Made by a program: the position numbers and the translations under genes. 64,000 nt of DNA. Source: Clostridium amylolyticum (GTDB lineage: Bacteria; Bacillota; Clostridia; Clostridiales; Clostridiaceae). Under the pieces are notes generated by a model that had not been told where the DNA came from, ran no database searches, and saw only the letters and a list, made by a program, of their open reading frames with translations. Shown here in pieces: positions 1-7,956 of the stretch; position 1 is the stretch's first letter, and each line of letters starts with the position of its first letter. Location of the stretch: assembly GCF_900142075.1 (NCBI RefSeq), contig NZ_FQZO01000005.1, positions 62,001-126,000 of the forward strand. The letters run 5' to 3'.

Positions 1-38
1 CTAAGTGCCTCATCCATTGATGTTACTTTAGATTTCAT
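1..38 (-). CDS. 5' end of a truncated gene, possibly CoA-transferase subunit A
   Basis: Only the first 12 codons lie in the window (MKSKVTSMDEAL), starting with ATG at 38 behind GGAGG seven bases upstream; the gene runs off the left edge. The short N-terminus resembles the opening of 3-oxoacid/acetate CoA-transferase alpha subunits (a basic start, then a DEAL/EAI-type helix), but twelve residues cannot prove this. A sigma-54 promoter lies about 85 bp upstream and a sigma-54 activator gene is adjacent, an arrangement common for clostridial butyrate and amino-acid catabolic genes. The existence of a gene here is well supported; its function is a guess. Confidence 0.5.
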   Translation of the reverse strand, partial: MKSKVTSMDEAL

Positions 39-134
39 TATAATACCTCCAAATTTCATTTTAGATCTTTTATTTTTTTATTTCTGCTTCATAGCTTACT
101 TTGTACTACCTTTCATTTGCTTCTAAAATGTATA

Positions 135-149
135 GCAATACTTATGCCA
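135..149 (-). promoter_or_regulatory. Sigma-54 (-24/-12) promoter
   Basis: The minus strand reads TGGCATAAGTATTGC from 149 to 135. This matches the sigma-54 consensus TGGCAC-N5-TTGC with the -24 GG (148-147) and -12 GC (136-135) at the exact 10-base spacing. It points at the truncated gene starting at 38. The sigma-54 gene itself (rpoN) lies at 37.5 kb and a sigma-54 activator is directly upstream. Confidence 0.85.
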
Positions 150-208
150 AATGATATAGATACTCATTTGCAATGCTTCTATATGCTAAATAGAGTTTTA
201 TAAATAAA

Positions 209-267
209 AATATGTCTCCTTTTGTATACACTTATAAGTACACTGTGTACACAAAAAGAGACATATT
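209..267 (-). terminator. Terminator of the sigma-54 activator gene
   Basis: Long imperfect inverted repeat: TATGTCTC (211-218) pairs with GAGACATA (258-265), with further pairing inside (CTTTTGTATAC against GTGTACACAAAAA). On the minus strand it is followed by a TTTTTATTT tract, six bases past the stop of the regulator. Confidence 0.65.
244..253. promoter_or_regulatory. Candidate activator-binding palindrome (UAS)
   Basis: TGTGTACACA is a perfect 10-bp palindrome about 95-105 bp upstream of the -24 element, a usual distance for an enhancer site of a sigma-54 activator. Related half-sites (GTGTAC, GTATAC) occur in the adjoining 20 bp. It lies inside the terminator stem of the regulator gene, so the symmetry could serve only the hairpin. 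The binding role is inference. Confidence 0.4.
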
Positions 268-273
268 GTAAAA

Positions 274-1638
274 TTATAATTCTATGTTTAGGCGCTTAAT
301 CTTTTTATACAAAACAGACCTGTGCATATTAAGTAATTGCGCAGCTTTGGTTTTATTACCATTACATTTTTTAATAGCTTCAATAATTATATCCTTTTCA
401 GTCTTATCAATTAAACTGTTAAAGTGATTATCCCCTGGATTTATATTGATTAATTTAATCTCTTCATGATGTTCCCAAGGTTTTACAAGCAAATTATTAA
501 TATCAATTATGGAATCATCGCTATAATTAACTGCTTGCTCTAAAAAGTTTTCCAACTCTCTTACATTGCCTGGCCAGTGATAGCTTTTAATTATCTCCAT
601 TGAACCATGGGTAAAACCCTTTACGTTAGAGCCTAATCTATTATTTATTTTTTTCATTAAACCATCTACATATTTAGGTATATCCTCTGGTATTTCTCTT
701 AATGAAGGCATCTTAATTTCTAGTACTTTTAATCTATAATATAAGTCTTCCCTAAACTTATTTAGAGTAATTAATTTCTCTAAATTCCTATTGGTGGCAG
801 CAATTATTCTAACATCCAAATCAATGGGTGTATTGCCTCCAACCCTTTCTATTCTTTTATCTTGAATCGCTTGTAGAACTTTTGCTTGCATATATAGAGG
901 CATGTCTCCAATTTCATCTAAAAACAAGGTTCCACCGTTAGCAAGTTCAAATTTTCCTACTTTTCCTTTTTTGCTAGCACCAGTGAATGCCCCTTCTTCA
1001 TATCCAAATAGCTCAGACTCTAACAAATTTTCTGGTATAGCAGCACAATTTACTTTAATAAAAGGACCTTCTCTTCTCATAGACCTATTATGTATAGCTT
1101 GAACTAAAACATTTTTCCCTGTGCCGCTTTCCCCTGTTACCAGCAGGTTAGACATAGATCTAGAAGCTACGCAGGCTAATTTTTTTACAAGGAGCATAGG
1201 CTGAGAGTCACCAATCAAATCCATACAACTATGTAAATTGCTGCAATAACCTATATTCAAATGAGGGGTAGAAAGTTTTGTACTTACTTCTCTTGCTATG
1301 TTCATATCTGGAAAAATGGTTTTTAAAACAGCCCCTACGGTAGAGTCATTATATTTTATTGGATATCTTGATACAACTATTTCCTTATTGTTTATATTTA
1401 AAACCTCTCCCCAACTGTAATGTCCCCCAGCTATGGTATCCTTTAATCTGCAGTTAGGAATAAATTCTTTAATTTCTCCGCCAACTATATCACTTTCATT
1501 AACCTCCAAAATGTTCAAAAAAAAGTCATTGCAAAAAAATACTATTCCCCTAGTATCTATAGCCAAAACACCTTGAAAAGGATTATCCTTTAACGCAGAA
1601 TAGATAAATTCCTTACTTGAAAGTTCATTCACAGCCAC
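274..1638 (-). CDS. Sigma-54-dependent transcriptional activator (PAS-AAA+-Fis HTH)
   Basis: Cytoplasmic enhancer-binding protein that remodels RNA polymerase holding sigma-54 by ATP hydrolysis. From the N-terminus: a PAS-like sensor (about residues 15-110), the AAA+ domain with Walker A GESGTGK (near 170), the sigma-54 contact loop GAFTGA (near 218) and Walker B LFLDEIGD (near 240), then a C-terminal Fis-type helix-turn-helix (NKTKAAQLLNMHRSVLYKKI). The open frame reaches 1647, but that GTG overlaps the AGGGAG ribosome site; GTG at 1638, eight bases after it, is the better start. The target is probably the truncated gene to the left, which has a matching promoter and a palindrome at enhancer distance. 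No two-component receiver is present, so a small ligand sensed by PAS or a redox cue is likely. The signal cannot be read from the sequence. Confidence 0.92.
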   Translation of the reverse strand: MAVNELSSKEFIYSALKDNPFQGVLAIDTRGIVFFCNDFFLNILEVNESDIVGGEIKEFIPNCRLKDTIAGGHYSWGEVLNINNKEIVVSRYPIKYNDSTVGAVLKTIFPDMNIAREVSTKLSTPHLNIGYCSNLHSCMDLIGDSQPMLLVKKLACVASRSMSNLLVTGESGTGKNVLVQAIHNRSMRREGPFIKVNCAAIPENLLESELFGYEEGAFTGASKKGKVGKFELANGGTLFLDEIGDMPLYMQAKVLQAIQDKRIERVGGNTPIDLDVRIIAATNRNLEKLITLNKFREDLYYRLKVLEIKMPSLREIPEDIPKYVDGLMKKINNRLGSNVKGFTHGSMEIIKSYHWPGNVRELENFLEQAVNYSDDSIIDINNLLVKPWEHHEEIKLININPGDNHFNSLIDKTEKDIIIEAIKKCNGNKTKAAQLLNMHRSVLYKKIKRLNIEL

Positions 1639-1767
1639 GTATCTCACTCCCTAGCATATATGAAAAATATACATACAAATATTAGTTTGGAAATTAGTAA
1701 TATAATATGTAAATATTATAATCCATTCCCTAGAGTTTTAAAAGTTTAACCATATTTTATTAGAATA

Positions 1768-1818
1768 AATATGACTGTGACATTCTAATTATAAAATTAA
1801 GGAGTCACAGCCATATTT
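1768..1818 (-). terminator. Hairpin downstream of the GGDEF gene
   Basis: AAATATGACTGTGAC (from about 1768) and GTCACAGCCATATTT (1804-1818) form a stem of about 14 bp with one mismatch. On the minus strand it is followed by an AT-rich TTTATTC rather than a clean T tract. It lies 110 bp past the stop of the diguanylate cyclase gene and is probably its terminator. Confidence 0.45.
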
Positions 1819-1927
1819 CCTTTAGTAACTATATTACCTATACGGATTATTAAATTTTGGAATTACGTTCATTTATTTTAACCATGAGTAATCTACTTTA
1901 TAAATTTATGATATTAGTAATTAAAAA

Positions 1928-3076
1928 CTATATCGGACCGTTATCTTTTACTATTTTATGCTTCTGTTTATCCTCATACATCAACACATCAACATACTTT
2001 TGAAATTCTTCTGATTTCATGTGGGAATTGTAGTCATATACGGCATAACCGCTGCTAAATAGAATTTTATATGGTTCAGAGCTGGATTCATTATACTTTT
2101 CAAAGCAGTTATTAATTCTTTTAACCATGTTTTCTAGGTCCTTTCTCTTTGATACATCTAGAATAATAAAGAATTCGTCACCGCCATATCTAGCAATTAA
2201 ATCATTTGATCTTAAACAGCTCTTTAGAAGTTTTGCAGTGGTTTCTAGGGCGTTATCTCCCATGTCATGACCATAGTTATCATTTATAGCTTTAAAATTA
2301 TCTAAATCTAGTAAAATAGCAGAAAAACTTTTGTTTGGAGTGCTTGTACTAATTTTTTTCTCTAAATACATATCAAGGCTCTTGCGATTATTTACTCCAG
2401 TAAGATAATCAGAATATATGTTATGATTCTGAATGTTTAAAAATAATACAAGCATTGAGGGCACAACACTATTTAGAATAAGTGAAAAACCATAAAATTT
2501 GATTTGTAGTACAATACCAATTAGTGGTGGAAAAGCAAAAAACATAAGTGAGAAAAAATATTTTTTTTCTAATTTTCCTCGATTTTTTAAGATTATTAAA
2601 AATGCCACCAACATCAATGTAATTGTGAGAAAGGCAGGGAGCAAAAACAATGGCCCTCTGTGGTAAATATTATTTGCATCTATATAGAAAAACCATCCAT
2701 AAAATTGAGATATCATTAAAATAATAGCATTTACAATATTAATAAAAACTAACTTATAAGCTAATTGATTTGTTTTATCCTCATGGTGAAATACTTGAAA
2801 ATGAACGTATAATAACCATATTGAAGATAAAACAGGGCTTGTCATAAAAATTAATAAATTTCCAAATCTATTTATAATAGGGTAAATGGTATTAGGTTTA
2901 CCATCAAATCTACTTAATATGTCTATAATAAGCATAAAAATAGTACTGTATAACATCATCATATAAAGTTTATCTTTCAAGGAATCTTTTTCAGTGAGTC
3001 TTGCTGCACGAAATCCTATAATAATAAGTAATAGTATTGAATAAATATTTATAATTATGTTATTTTCTAAACTCAT
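1928..3076 (-). CDS. Membrane-bound diguanylate cyclase (GGDEF)
   Basis: Makes cyclic di-GMP from two GTP. Residues 1-215 hold about seven hydrophobic segments, a membrane sensor of the 7TM type; the GGDEF domain occupies about 220-375. The active-site motif RYGGDEF is intact (GGDEF at 298-302). Five residues before it, RSND (289-292) matches the RxxD inhibitory I-site, so an active enzyme under product feedback is expected. The start ATG at 3076 follows a GGGTGGT ribosome site. There is no EAL domain and no neighbour working on c-di-GMP. The gene appears to be transcribed alone, between its own hairpin and the terminator of the next unit upstream. Confidence 0.93.
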   Translation of the reverse strand: MSLENNIIINIYSILLLIIIGFRAARLTEKDSLKDKLYMMMLYSTIFMLIIDILSRFDGKPNTIYPIINRFGNLLIFMTSPVLSSIWLLYVHFQVFHHEDKTNQLAYKLVFINIVNAIILMISQFYGWFFYIDANNIYHRGPLFLLPAFLTITLMLVAFLIILKNRGKLEKKYFFSLMFFAFPPLIGIVLQIKFYGFSLILNSVVPSMLVLFLNIQNHNIYSDYLTGVNNRKSLDMYLEKKISTSTPNKSFSAILLDLDNFKAINDNYGHDMGDNALETTAKLLKSCLRSNDLIARYGGDEFFIILDVSKRKDLENMVKRINNCFEKYNESSSEPYKILFSSGYAVYDYNSHMKSEEFQKYVDVLMYEDKQKHKIVKDNGPI

Positions 3077-3219
3077 ATGTTACCACCCTACTTGTTAAAT
3101 CCATTTAATGACTCCATAGACATAAAGACATTCTATATAAGAGATAATACTTTCATCACCTGCACGTATCTTTACTTTATTGTAGCATATCTTTAAAAAA
3201 GCACCTATAAATTCTGTTA

Positions 3220-3256
3220 AAAAAACAATCCAGGGATAACATAAATTCCCTGGATT
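3220..3256 (-). terminator. Terminator of the ECF sigma operon
   Basis: Perfect 10-bp stem AATCCAGGGA (3227-3236) / TCCCTGGATT (3247-3256), followed on the minus strand by a run of T at 3226-3220. It lies just past the stop of the 403-aa gene. Confidence 0.9.
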
Positions 3257-3264
3257 GCTGCTAG

Positions 3265-4476
3265 CTATAATGTTAATTCTGATAAATTAGCGTATAGTAC
3301 TTTTTCAGATTCTTTTTTATCCCTACTTGCTTCTTCTAAGGACTTAACCCTTCCATAGTTTTCCTTCAGTTTACTGTTTACAACTCCCATTATATGGTCT
3401 GGCACTACAATAACACCGTAATTAATTATGGACAAAACTTTTTTATTAACTTTATCAGAATCAATATTCTCTTCAAATATTAATTTCCCCATGTTTCTTA
3501 TACTTATTTGTTCTTGAATTTGATCCATATTTCCAGAAAAGCTTAATTTGCCGGTATTTGTAACTATTTTCCCATTTATTATTTCTACTTCTATATCATC
3601 GCTACCTAAAATTTTTTTAACCCTATCATAATACTTATCACTACAAATTATCTTTTCTGAGTATAAAGCTTTAATATAGTCTTCAAGTTTTATATCCTCT
3701 TCTAAATCTATTTCTACTTCGCCTTCTACAAATAAAATACTATCATTGTATTTTTTTATTGAACTGTCATTAATAATAATATCATTATCTATATAGATTA
3801 TATTGCTTGAACCCTTTGGCAATATAACTTTATCTATTGAATAATAATCTTCAACATATTCAGAGATAATATTTTCAACTTCCCCATTGATAACTAATCT
3901 GTTTAAAACTTGGATATTAGCTATCTTTTCTTCAAAAAGCTTTTTATCCATAGGCTCTAAGATTACTAATTCATTGAAAGATAGCTTAACTTTTGATGGT
4001 AAACTTGCCATAAACTTATTTGTCAACTTAAATTTATTCTTAAAAAATATATATCCAGTATTATATTTAAAAACTTTTCCTTGAACTATGCATCTTGATT
4101 GTATAACTCCTGCTAGTTTTTTAGGACATATCAGGTTACCTTGCACTGCTACGAAATGTATTTTTTCTTCTATTAGCTCACTATCCATATCTGCCTTAAA
4201 TGTAACAGATCCGCTTACTATAAAAATCACTGGCTTTGAAAATCCTTCTAAATACTCACTGTCTATTTCAAGCTCCCCTGAATAGTTTATAACCTCAATG
4301 TCTTTTGGTGCCTTTACAGTAGCACCCACATTCATTTTTTTACAATCTTTAAGTAGAAGTTGTGAATCATCACTTTCTATAAGAAACCCTATGTTGCATA
4401 TATTTGAAATCTCTTTTGCTAAATCCTCTTTAATGTTTCTAGCGTCTAACATATTTATGTTTTCAATTTTGGACAT
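3265..4476 (-). CDS. Unknown repeat protein paired with an ECF sigma factor
   Basis: 403 residues, no signal peptide and no convincing membrane segment. I do not recognise the family. The sequence contains loosely repeated units of about 25-45 residues with the pattern [V/N]xG-x-[I/L]-x-xPxx[L/I]xG[V/F]: for example VQGNLICPKKLAGV, INYGVIVVPDHIMGVV, and related strands with VSGSVTFK, INGEVENI, VEGEVEID. These alternating beta-strand and turn units suggest a beta-solenoid or bactofilin-like scaffold. The start ATG at 4476 has AGGAGG six bases upstream, and the gene lies 10 bp after the ECF sigma stop, so the two are cotranscribed. Position suggests a sigma regulator or the main target, but it looks nothing like the membrane or zinc-binding anti-sigma factors. 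Function unknown. Confidence 0.75.
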   Translation of the reverse strand: MSKIENINMLDARNIKEDLAKEISNICNIGFLIESDDSQLLLKDCKKMNVGATVKAPKDIEVINYSGELEIDSEYLEGFSKPVIFIVSGSVTFKADMDSELIEEKIHFVAVQGNLICPKKLAGVIQSRCIVQGKVFKYNTGYIFFKNKFKLTNKFMASLPSKVKLSFNELVILEPMDKKLFEEKIANIQVLNRLVINGEVENIISEYVEDYYSIDKVILPKGSSNIIYIDNDIIINDSSIKKYNDSILFVEGEVEIDLEEDIKLEDYIKALYSEKIICSDKYYDRVKKILGSDDIEVEIINGKIVTNTGKLSFSGNMDQIQEQISIRNMGKLIFEENIDSDKVNKKVLSIINYGVIVVPDHIMGVVNSKLKENYGRVKSLEEASRDKKESEKVLYANLSELTL

Positions 4477-4486
4477 ATTATACCTC

Positions 4487-4942
4487 CTACAAATTCTTTT
4501 TTAATAGTTTTAATGAAGCACTTAATCGAGATCTTACTGTGGAAGGCGACATTCCTAGGACTTTTCCTATCTCATTGCTATTTAAATTCATGTTAAACTT
4601 AAGCCTTAGTATCTGCTTATTCTTTTCTGGCAACGATTCTAATAAATTTTTCATCACGACTTCCTCTTCAAAGCTTTTAATTTCTTCTTCTGGAACATCG
4701 TTATCAAAGAGCACCACTTTATTTTCTTTCCTTATAAAATCAATATTTCTATTTTTAATTACGGTGAAAAACCAACCTTTTATTTGATATTCATTCATAT
4801 TTAAAAATATATTCTCATTTTCTAATGCTCTTACATAGGCATCTTGTACAAGATCAAAGGCTATATCTTTGTTGCCAGTAATAGATTTTGCATAGGCAAT
4901 GAAATCCTTGTTATATTTTTTATAAACGGAATAAACCTTCAT
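4487..4942 (-). CDS. ECF-family RNA polymerase sigma factor
   Basis: 151 residues, normal for an ECF sigma factor with only regions 2 and 4. Region 2 covers about residues 10-75 (DIAFDLVQDAYVRAL, then WFFTVIKNRNIDFIRK); region 4 covers about 95-150 with the helix-turn-helix LNLNSNEIGKVLGMSPSTVRSRL-type segment. It directs RNA polymerase to a small alternative regulon. Start ATG at 4942 behind GAGGAAG. The downstream gene 10 bp away is an unknown repeat protein rather than a recognisable anti-sigma factor. A candidate autoregulatory promoter sits just upstream. Confidence 0.9.
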   Translation of the reverse strand: MKVYSVYKKYNKDFIAYAKSITGNKDIAFDLVQDAYVRALENENIFLNMNEYQIKGWFFTVIKNRNIDFIRKENKVVLFDNDVPEEEIKSFEEEVVMKNLLESLPEKNKQILRLKFNMNLNSNEIGKVLGMSPSTVRSRLSASLKLLKKNL

Positions 4943-4977
4943 CCTATCACTTCCTCGATTAATGCTTTCACTTATAT

Positions 4978-5002
4978 AACGTAGAAAGCTATAAAAGTGT
5001 CC
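4978..5002 (-). promoter_or_regulatory. Candidate ECF autoregulatory promoter
   Basis: Minus strand shows GGACAC (5002-4997), 15 bp, then CGTT (4981-4978, within CTACGTT), 35 bp before the sigma start codon. GGACAC/CGTT with 15-16 bp spacing resembles ECF-type -35/-10 pairs rather than TTGACA/TATAAT. Inference from spacing and the known habit of ECF genes to regulate themselves. Confidence 0.35.
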
Positions 5003-5145
5003 AAATTATTTTCTATTATAAATTTAATTTAAATTCATATTGTACTAAATTTGTAATTCAAATCATATCATTATACAAAGAAGCTTCTTTAAATGAATGT
5101 ATTATAAAATTAAAGTATTTTCACTTTATAGGCGGTGTATTGAAA

Positions 5146-5709
5146 ATGATAGATAAATTGGCTTTACAACTTACCTCATACATTTGTACCGAAAGCTACA
5201 ACAACGTTAAAGACAGAGCAAGGATACAGTATGGTTTAAGTGTAATTTTAAGTGAAGGGTTTAAAATTATTTCTCTAATACTGTTTTTTAATATAATACA
5301 TAAGGAAAATTACTTCTATTTTTCCTTACTCATACTGCTATCCACAAGGGTGTTTGCTGGCGGAGTGCATTTAAAAGGACATCTTAATTGTTTGATTATA
5401 ACAATACTGATATTTATCTTAACTAGTGTACTTGCTCCCTTAATCCCTAGACTTCCTCAAGTATATTATCTGCTTGTTGGTATAGCAAGTTTTCTAATAG
5501 CTTTAGTTAGGGCTCCAATACTTAGTGTAAGGAGACCTATAAAAAATAATAAAAAAAAGCTACAGTATAAGTTTATAGCAGCTCTGTCTGTAGCTTTATG
5601 GACCATTACTTTATTGTTTTTAGAAAACACTCCCTATACAAACTGCGGCTTCAGCACTATATTAATACAAAATATACAGCTAGTGCTGGTTAAAAAGCCG
5701 AAGCTATAA
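5146..5709 (+). CDS. agrB: AgrB-type membrane peptidase for a quorum-sensing peptide
   Basis: Integral-membrane cysteine protease that trims the C-terminal tail of AgrD and helps form its ring. 187 residues, about six hydrophobic segments. The family signature is intact: R68, the GG pair at 72-73, catalytic H75 and catalytic C82 in RVFAGGVHLKGHLNC. TTG at 5140 is only two bases after the GGCGGTG ribosome site, so ATG at 5146 is preferred. The substrate gene agrD follows 78 bp downstream on the same strand, with a hairpin between. The receptor kinase and response regulator are encoded on the opposite strand, facing this gene. Confidence 0.93.
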   Translation: MIDKLALQLTSYICTESYNNVKDRARIQYGLSVILSEGFKIISLILFFNIIHKENYFYFSLLILLSTRVFAGGVHLKGHLNCLIITILIFILTSVLAPLIPRLPQVYYLLVGIASFLIALVRAPILSVRRPIKNNKKKLQYKFIAALSVALWTITLLFLENTPYTNCGFSTILIQNIQLVLVKKPKL

Positions 5710-5731
5710 CTTATTTAAAAAATAATTTATA

Positions 5732-5772
5732 AGCAGAAAGCGAGTAATATTAATTACTCAATACTTTCAGCT
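5732..5772 (+). other. Hairpin between agrB and agrD
   Basis: Imperfect inverted repeat: GAAAG-c-GAGTAAT (5736-5748) against ATTACTC-aatac-TTTC, closed outside by AGC/GCT. No T tract follows, so it is more likely a processing or stability element that sets the agrB to agrD ratio than a terminator. Confidence 0.4.
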
Positions 5773-5787
5773 GAAAGGAGGGAAACT

Positions 5788-5931
5788 ATGAAAAAGTTAC
5801 TTAACAACTTCAGAGGAAAAACCCTATTATGTGCACTTTGTCTCTCTATAACTTCATTCGTATTTCCATGGTATGGGTCTTTTCTATTTCTTGGTGAACC
5901 AGAAATTCCAGAATGCTTGAAAGAAGAATAG
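5788..5931 (+). CDS. agrD: AgrD-type autoinducer peptide precursor with a serine ring residue
   Basis: 47-residue precursor, too short for routine gene calling, with a strong GGAGGG ribosome site seven bases before ATG. Layout matches AgrD: an amphipathic, basic N-terminus (MKKLLNNFRGKTLLCALC), a hydrophobic middle, and the acidic tail GEPEIPECLKEE that AgrB recognises. In known AgrD peptides the residue five positions before the cut is Cys (thiolactone) or, rarely, Ser (lactone). Aligning on the EPEIP tail puts the ring at SFLFL (residues 31-35), so a serine lactone is predicted, probably with a short exocyclic tail such as PWYG. The cysteines at 15, 18 and 43 lie outside the ring region. 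The stop is 8 bp from the stop of the convergent agrC. Confidence 0.88.
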   Translation: MKKLLNNFRGKTLLCALCLSITSFVFPWYGSFLFLGEPEIPECLKEE

Positions 5932-5939
5932 TACCCAAT

Positions 5940-7205
5940 TTATGACACCGTAATAGTAAAAATTGTATAGCCATTTTCAAAAGATAGTTGAATTCTACCT
6001 CCGTAGGATTCAACTATTTTTTTTACATTGTATAGTCCATATCCACGATTCCTTCCAGTTTTAGTAGTATATCCTAAATCAAAAATTTTACCGATATCAT
6101 TAAATTCTATTCTTTCCCCTGTATTTCCAATTTCCACAATGTAATTATCTTCATAGCAGCCTATATTTAAGAATACTTTTTTCAAATCACCTTTTGAATT
6201 TAAAACAGCTTCAAATGCATTATTCAAAAGATTATTTAAAATCTCTGAAAGTTCATAATCCTTAAAAGGAAATATGGAACCCCCTTGGATTGAATACTTA
6301 AACTCAATACCATTCCTCACAGCCTCATTTATTTTATTGTATAGAATAGCCGTTATCACAGTATTATCTATTTGAAGCACCTTCTCCATGTTTTCCATGG
6401 AAATATTAAGAGAACCCATATATTGTGCTATAGTTTCCTTTAAATTTTTTTCATCGGATACTAGGACAAGGCTGTAAATAGTATTTAGATGATTTTTAAA
6501 ATCATGCTGTCTTATCCTTACCTCCTCTAATAGTTTCGATATTACAGCAGAATATTTCTCATACTCCTCCAGCGACTTCTTTATTTCATTATTTTTCATA
6601 TTATACTCAAGAAAAAATAAATTTACCAGAATGAATACTACAGGAATGATAAGATACAGTGCAATCACATCTAAAAACTCATGTCTTTTAAAATTCCATA
6701 CCCATTTTGCAATTACTATATAAATGAGAAGATTCACAGATAAGAAATATATTTTAGAATTTTTCTGTCTAAAAAAAATCTTTAGTTTTTCACAAGGTAC
6801 ATATTTATACATATATAAACTAAGAAGCATACAGATGAGATTTGTAACAAGTAAATATATAAAATCATCTTTTACCATAGAGTATGGAATAGACAATGTC
6901 AGTGTAATTATTAAAGCAAGCTGTATTATGCCAAAAATAGCCATAATCAACCCAAACTCTAATAATAAATATTTCATACTTTTCTTAAATGTAATTTTAA
7001 TAGCCAAAAATAGAAACACATAATTTGCAAAAAACTGAAAAGGGGGATAAATATAATTTGTAATAAGTACTACTAATGAAGTAAAAAATACAATGAGAAC
7101 ACTTTTATATAATGTTTTTTCATGTTTTTTATTAAACATGTTCCACAGCAGCATATAACTTCCTACTTCAAGGAATATTAGGATGAATATCTTATAATCA
7201 CTCAT
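5940..7205 (-). CDS. agrC: AgrC-like receptor histidine kinase
   Basis: 421 residues. Residues 1-205 contain about six hydrophobic segments forming the peptide-binding membrane domain. A coiled linker follows, then the phospho-acceptor helix RQHDFKNHLN (His234) and a GHKL ATPase domain (about 310-421) with the N-box EILNNLLNNAFEA and G-box GRNRGYGLYNVKK. It senses the modified AgrD peptide and phosphorylates the response regulator. The start overlaps the end of agrA by 8 bp, so the two are translationally coupled. Unusually it is convergent with agrBD, with stop codons only 8 bp apart and no terminator between. Confidence 0.92.
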   Translation of the reverse strand: MSDYKIFILIFLEVGSYMLLWNMFNKKHEKTLYKSVLIVFFTSLVVLITNYIYPPFQFFANYVFLFLAIKITFKKSMKYLLLEFGLIMAIFGIIQLALIITLTLSIPYSMVKDDFIYLLVTNLICMLLSLYMYKYVPCEKLKIFFRQKNSKIYFLSVNLLIYIVIAKWVWNFKRHEFLDVIALYLIIPVVFILVNLFFLEYNMKNNEIKKSLEEYEKYSAVISKLLEEVRIRQHDFKNHLNTIYSLVLVSDEKNLKETIAQYMGSLNISMENMEKVLQIDNTVITAILYNKINEAVRNGIEFKYSIQGGSIFPFKDYELSEILNNLLNNAFEAVLNSKGDLKKVFLNIGCYEDNYIVEIGNTGERIEFNDIGKIFDLGYTTKTGRNRGYGLYNVKKIVESYGGRIQLSFENGYTIFTITVS

Positions 7206-7956
7206 CTATCTCTCCACCCACAACATTATTAAACTTATCAATTATACATTTCTTATAATTGTTTCCTAATAATGCAGTTTTGTCAGTATTATAGAAATAA
7301 ATCTTATAGGAAGTTTTATCATTAGTTTTTTCAATCTTATTGATATATTTTACATTAACTAAATAAGATCTATGGCTCTGATGTATATTCTTATCTTCTA
7401 TCATTGAATTTATCTTCTTAAGTGATAAATAATCTATGGTAAAAGAACCGTTTACAGTATGAATTGTTGAAGTCCTAATAAAGACTTCCACAAAAATTAT
7501 TTCATTGATAAATATTTTCACCTGGATGTTCTTTACTGGAACAATTATAAACTTCTCATTAATTTCCGTAATAGCAACCTGTACACAGCTGCCTGACAGT
7601 AAAAACCTTGTTATTCTTTGGATGTTCTCCTTATTATAAGGTTTTAATATATAATCATAACAGTGAATTTTCTTAAAAGCTGGAAGCATAAACTCTTTAT
7701 AAATTGTTACAAATATTATCCAGGTCAATCTATATTTTTCTATTCTTCTTATTTCTAGAGCAAAAGTAAGGCCTGATTCATTTTTCAAATTGATATCCAC
7801 ATAAAAAAGATTAATTATCTCATGCTTGGCTATTTTAAGAGCTTCTGTGATATTGGTAGCTTCATATACTCGATAAATGTTGCCTGATTGTTTTATAATA
7901 TCTGACAGGGTTCTCAACTGAATACAATCATCTTCTAAGATTAATATATTGTACAT
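7198..7956 (-). CDS. agrA: AgrA-like LytTR response regulator
   Basis: 252 residues. Receiver domain about 1-125 with acidic pocket LILEDD, phospho-acceptor Asp54 (LFYVDINLK) and the conserved Lys in YILKPYN. The LytTR DNA-binding domain covers about 145-245 (ending in the YLVNVKYINKI segment typical of the family). It activates promoters carrying paired LytTR repeats. First gene of the agrA-agrC pair, start ATG at 7956 after AGGGGG. The likely targets are agrBD and the divergent small gene at 8.2 kb; I could not pick out convincing paired binding sites by eye. Confidence 0.92.
   Translation of the reverse strand: MYNILILEDDCIQLRTLSDIIKQSGNIYRVYEATNITEALKIAKHEIINLFYVDINLKNESGLTFALEIRRIEKYRLTWIIFVTIYKEFMLPAFKKIHCYDYILKPYNKENIQRITRFLLSGSCVQVAITEINEKFIIVPVKNIQVKIFINEIIFVEVFIRTSTIHTVNGSFTIDYLSLKKINSMIEDKNIHQSHRSYLVNVKYINKIEKTNDKTSYKIYFYNTDKTALLGNNYKKCIIDKFNNVVGGEIDE

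Noticed and set aside
3077..3264. Cyclic di-GMP riboswitch near the GGDEF gene
   Set aside because: No GEMM-type core sequence was visible in the 188-bp gap, which holds a terminator and AT-rich sequence.
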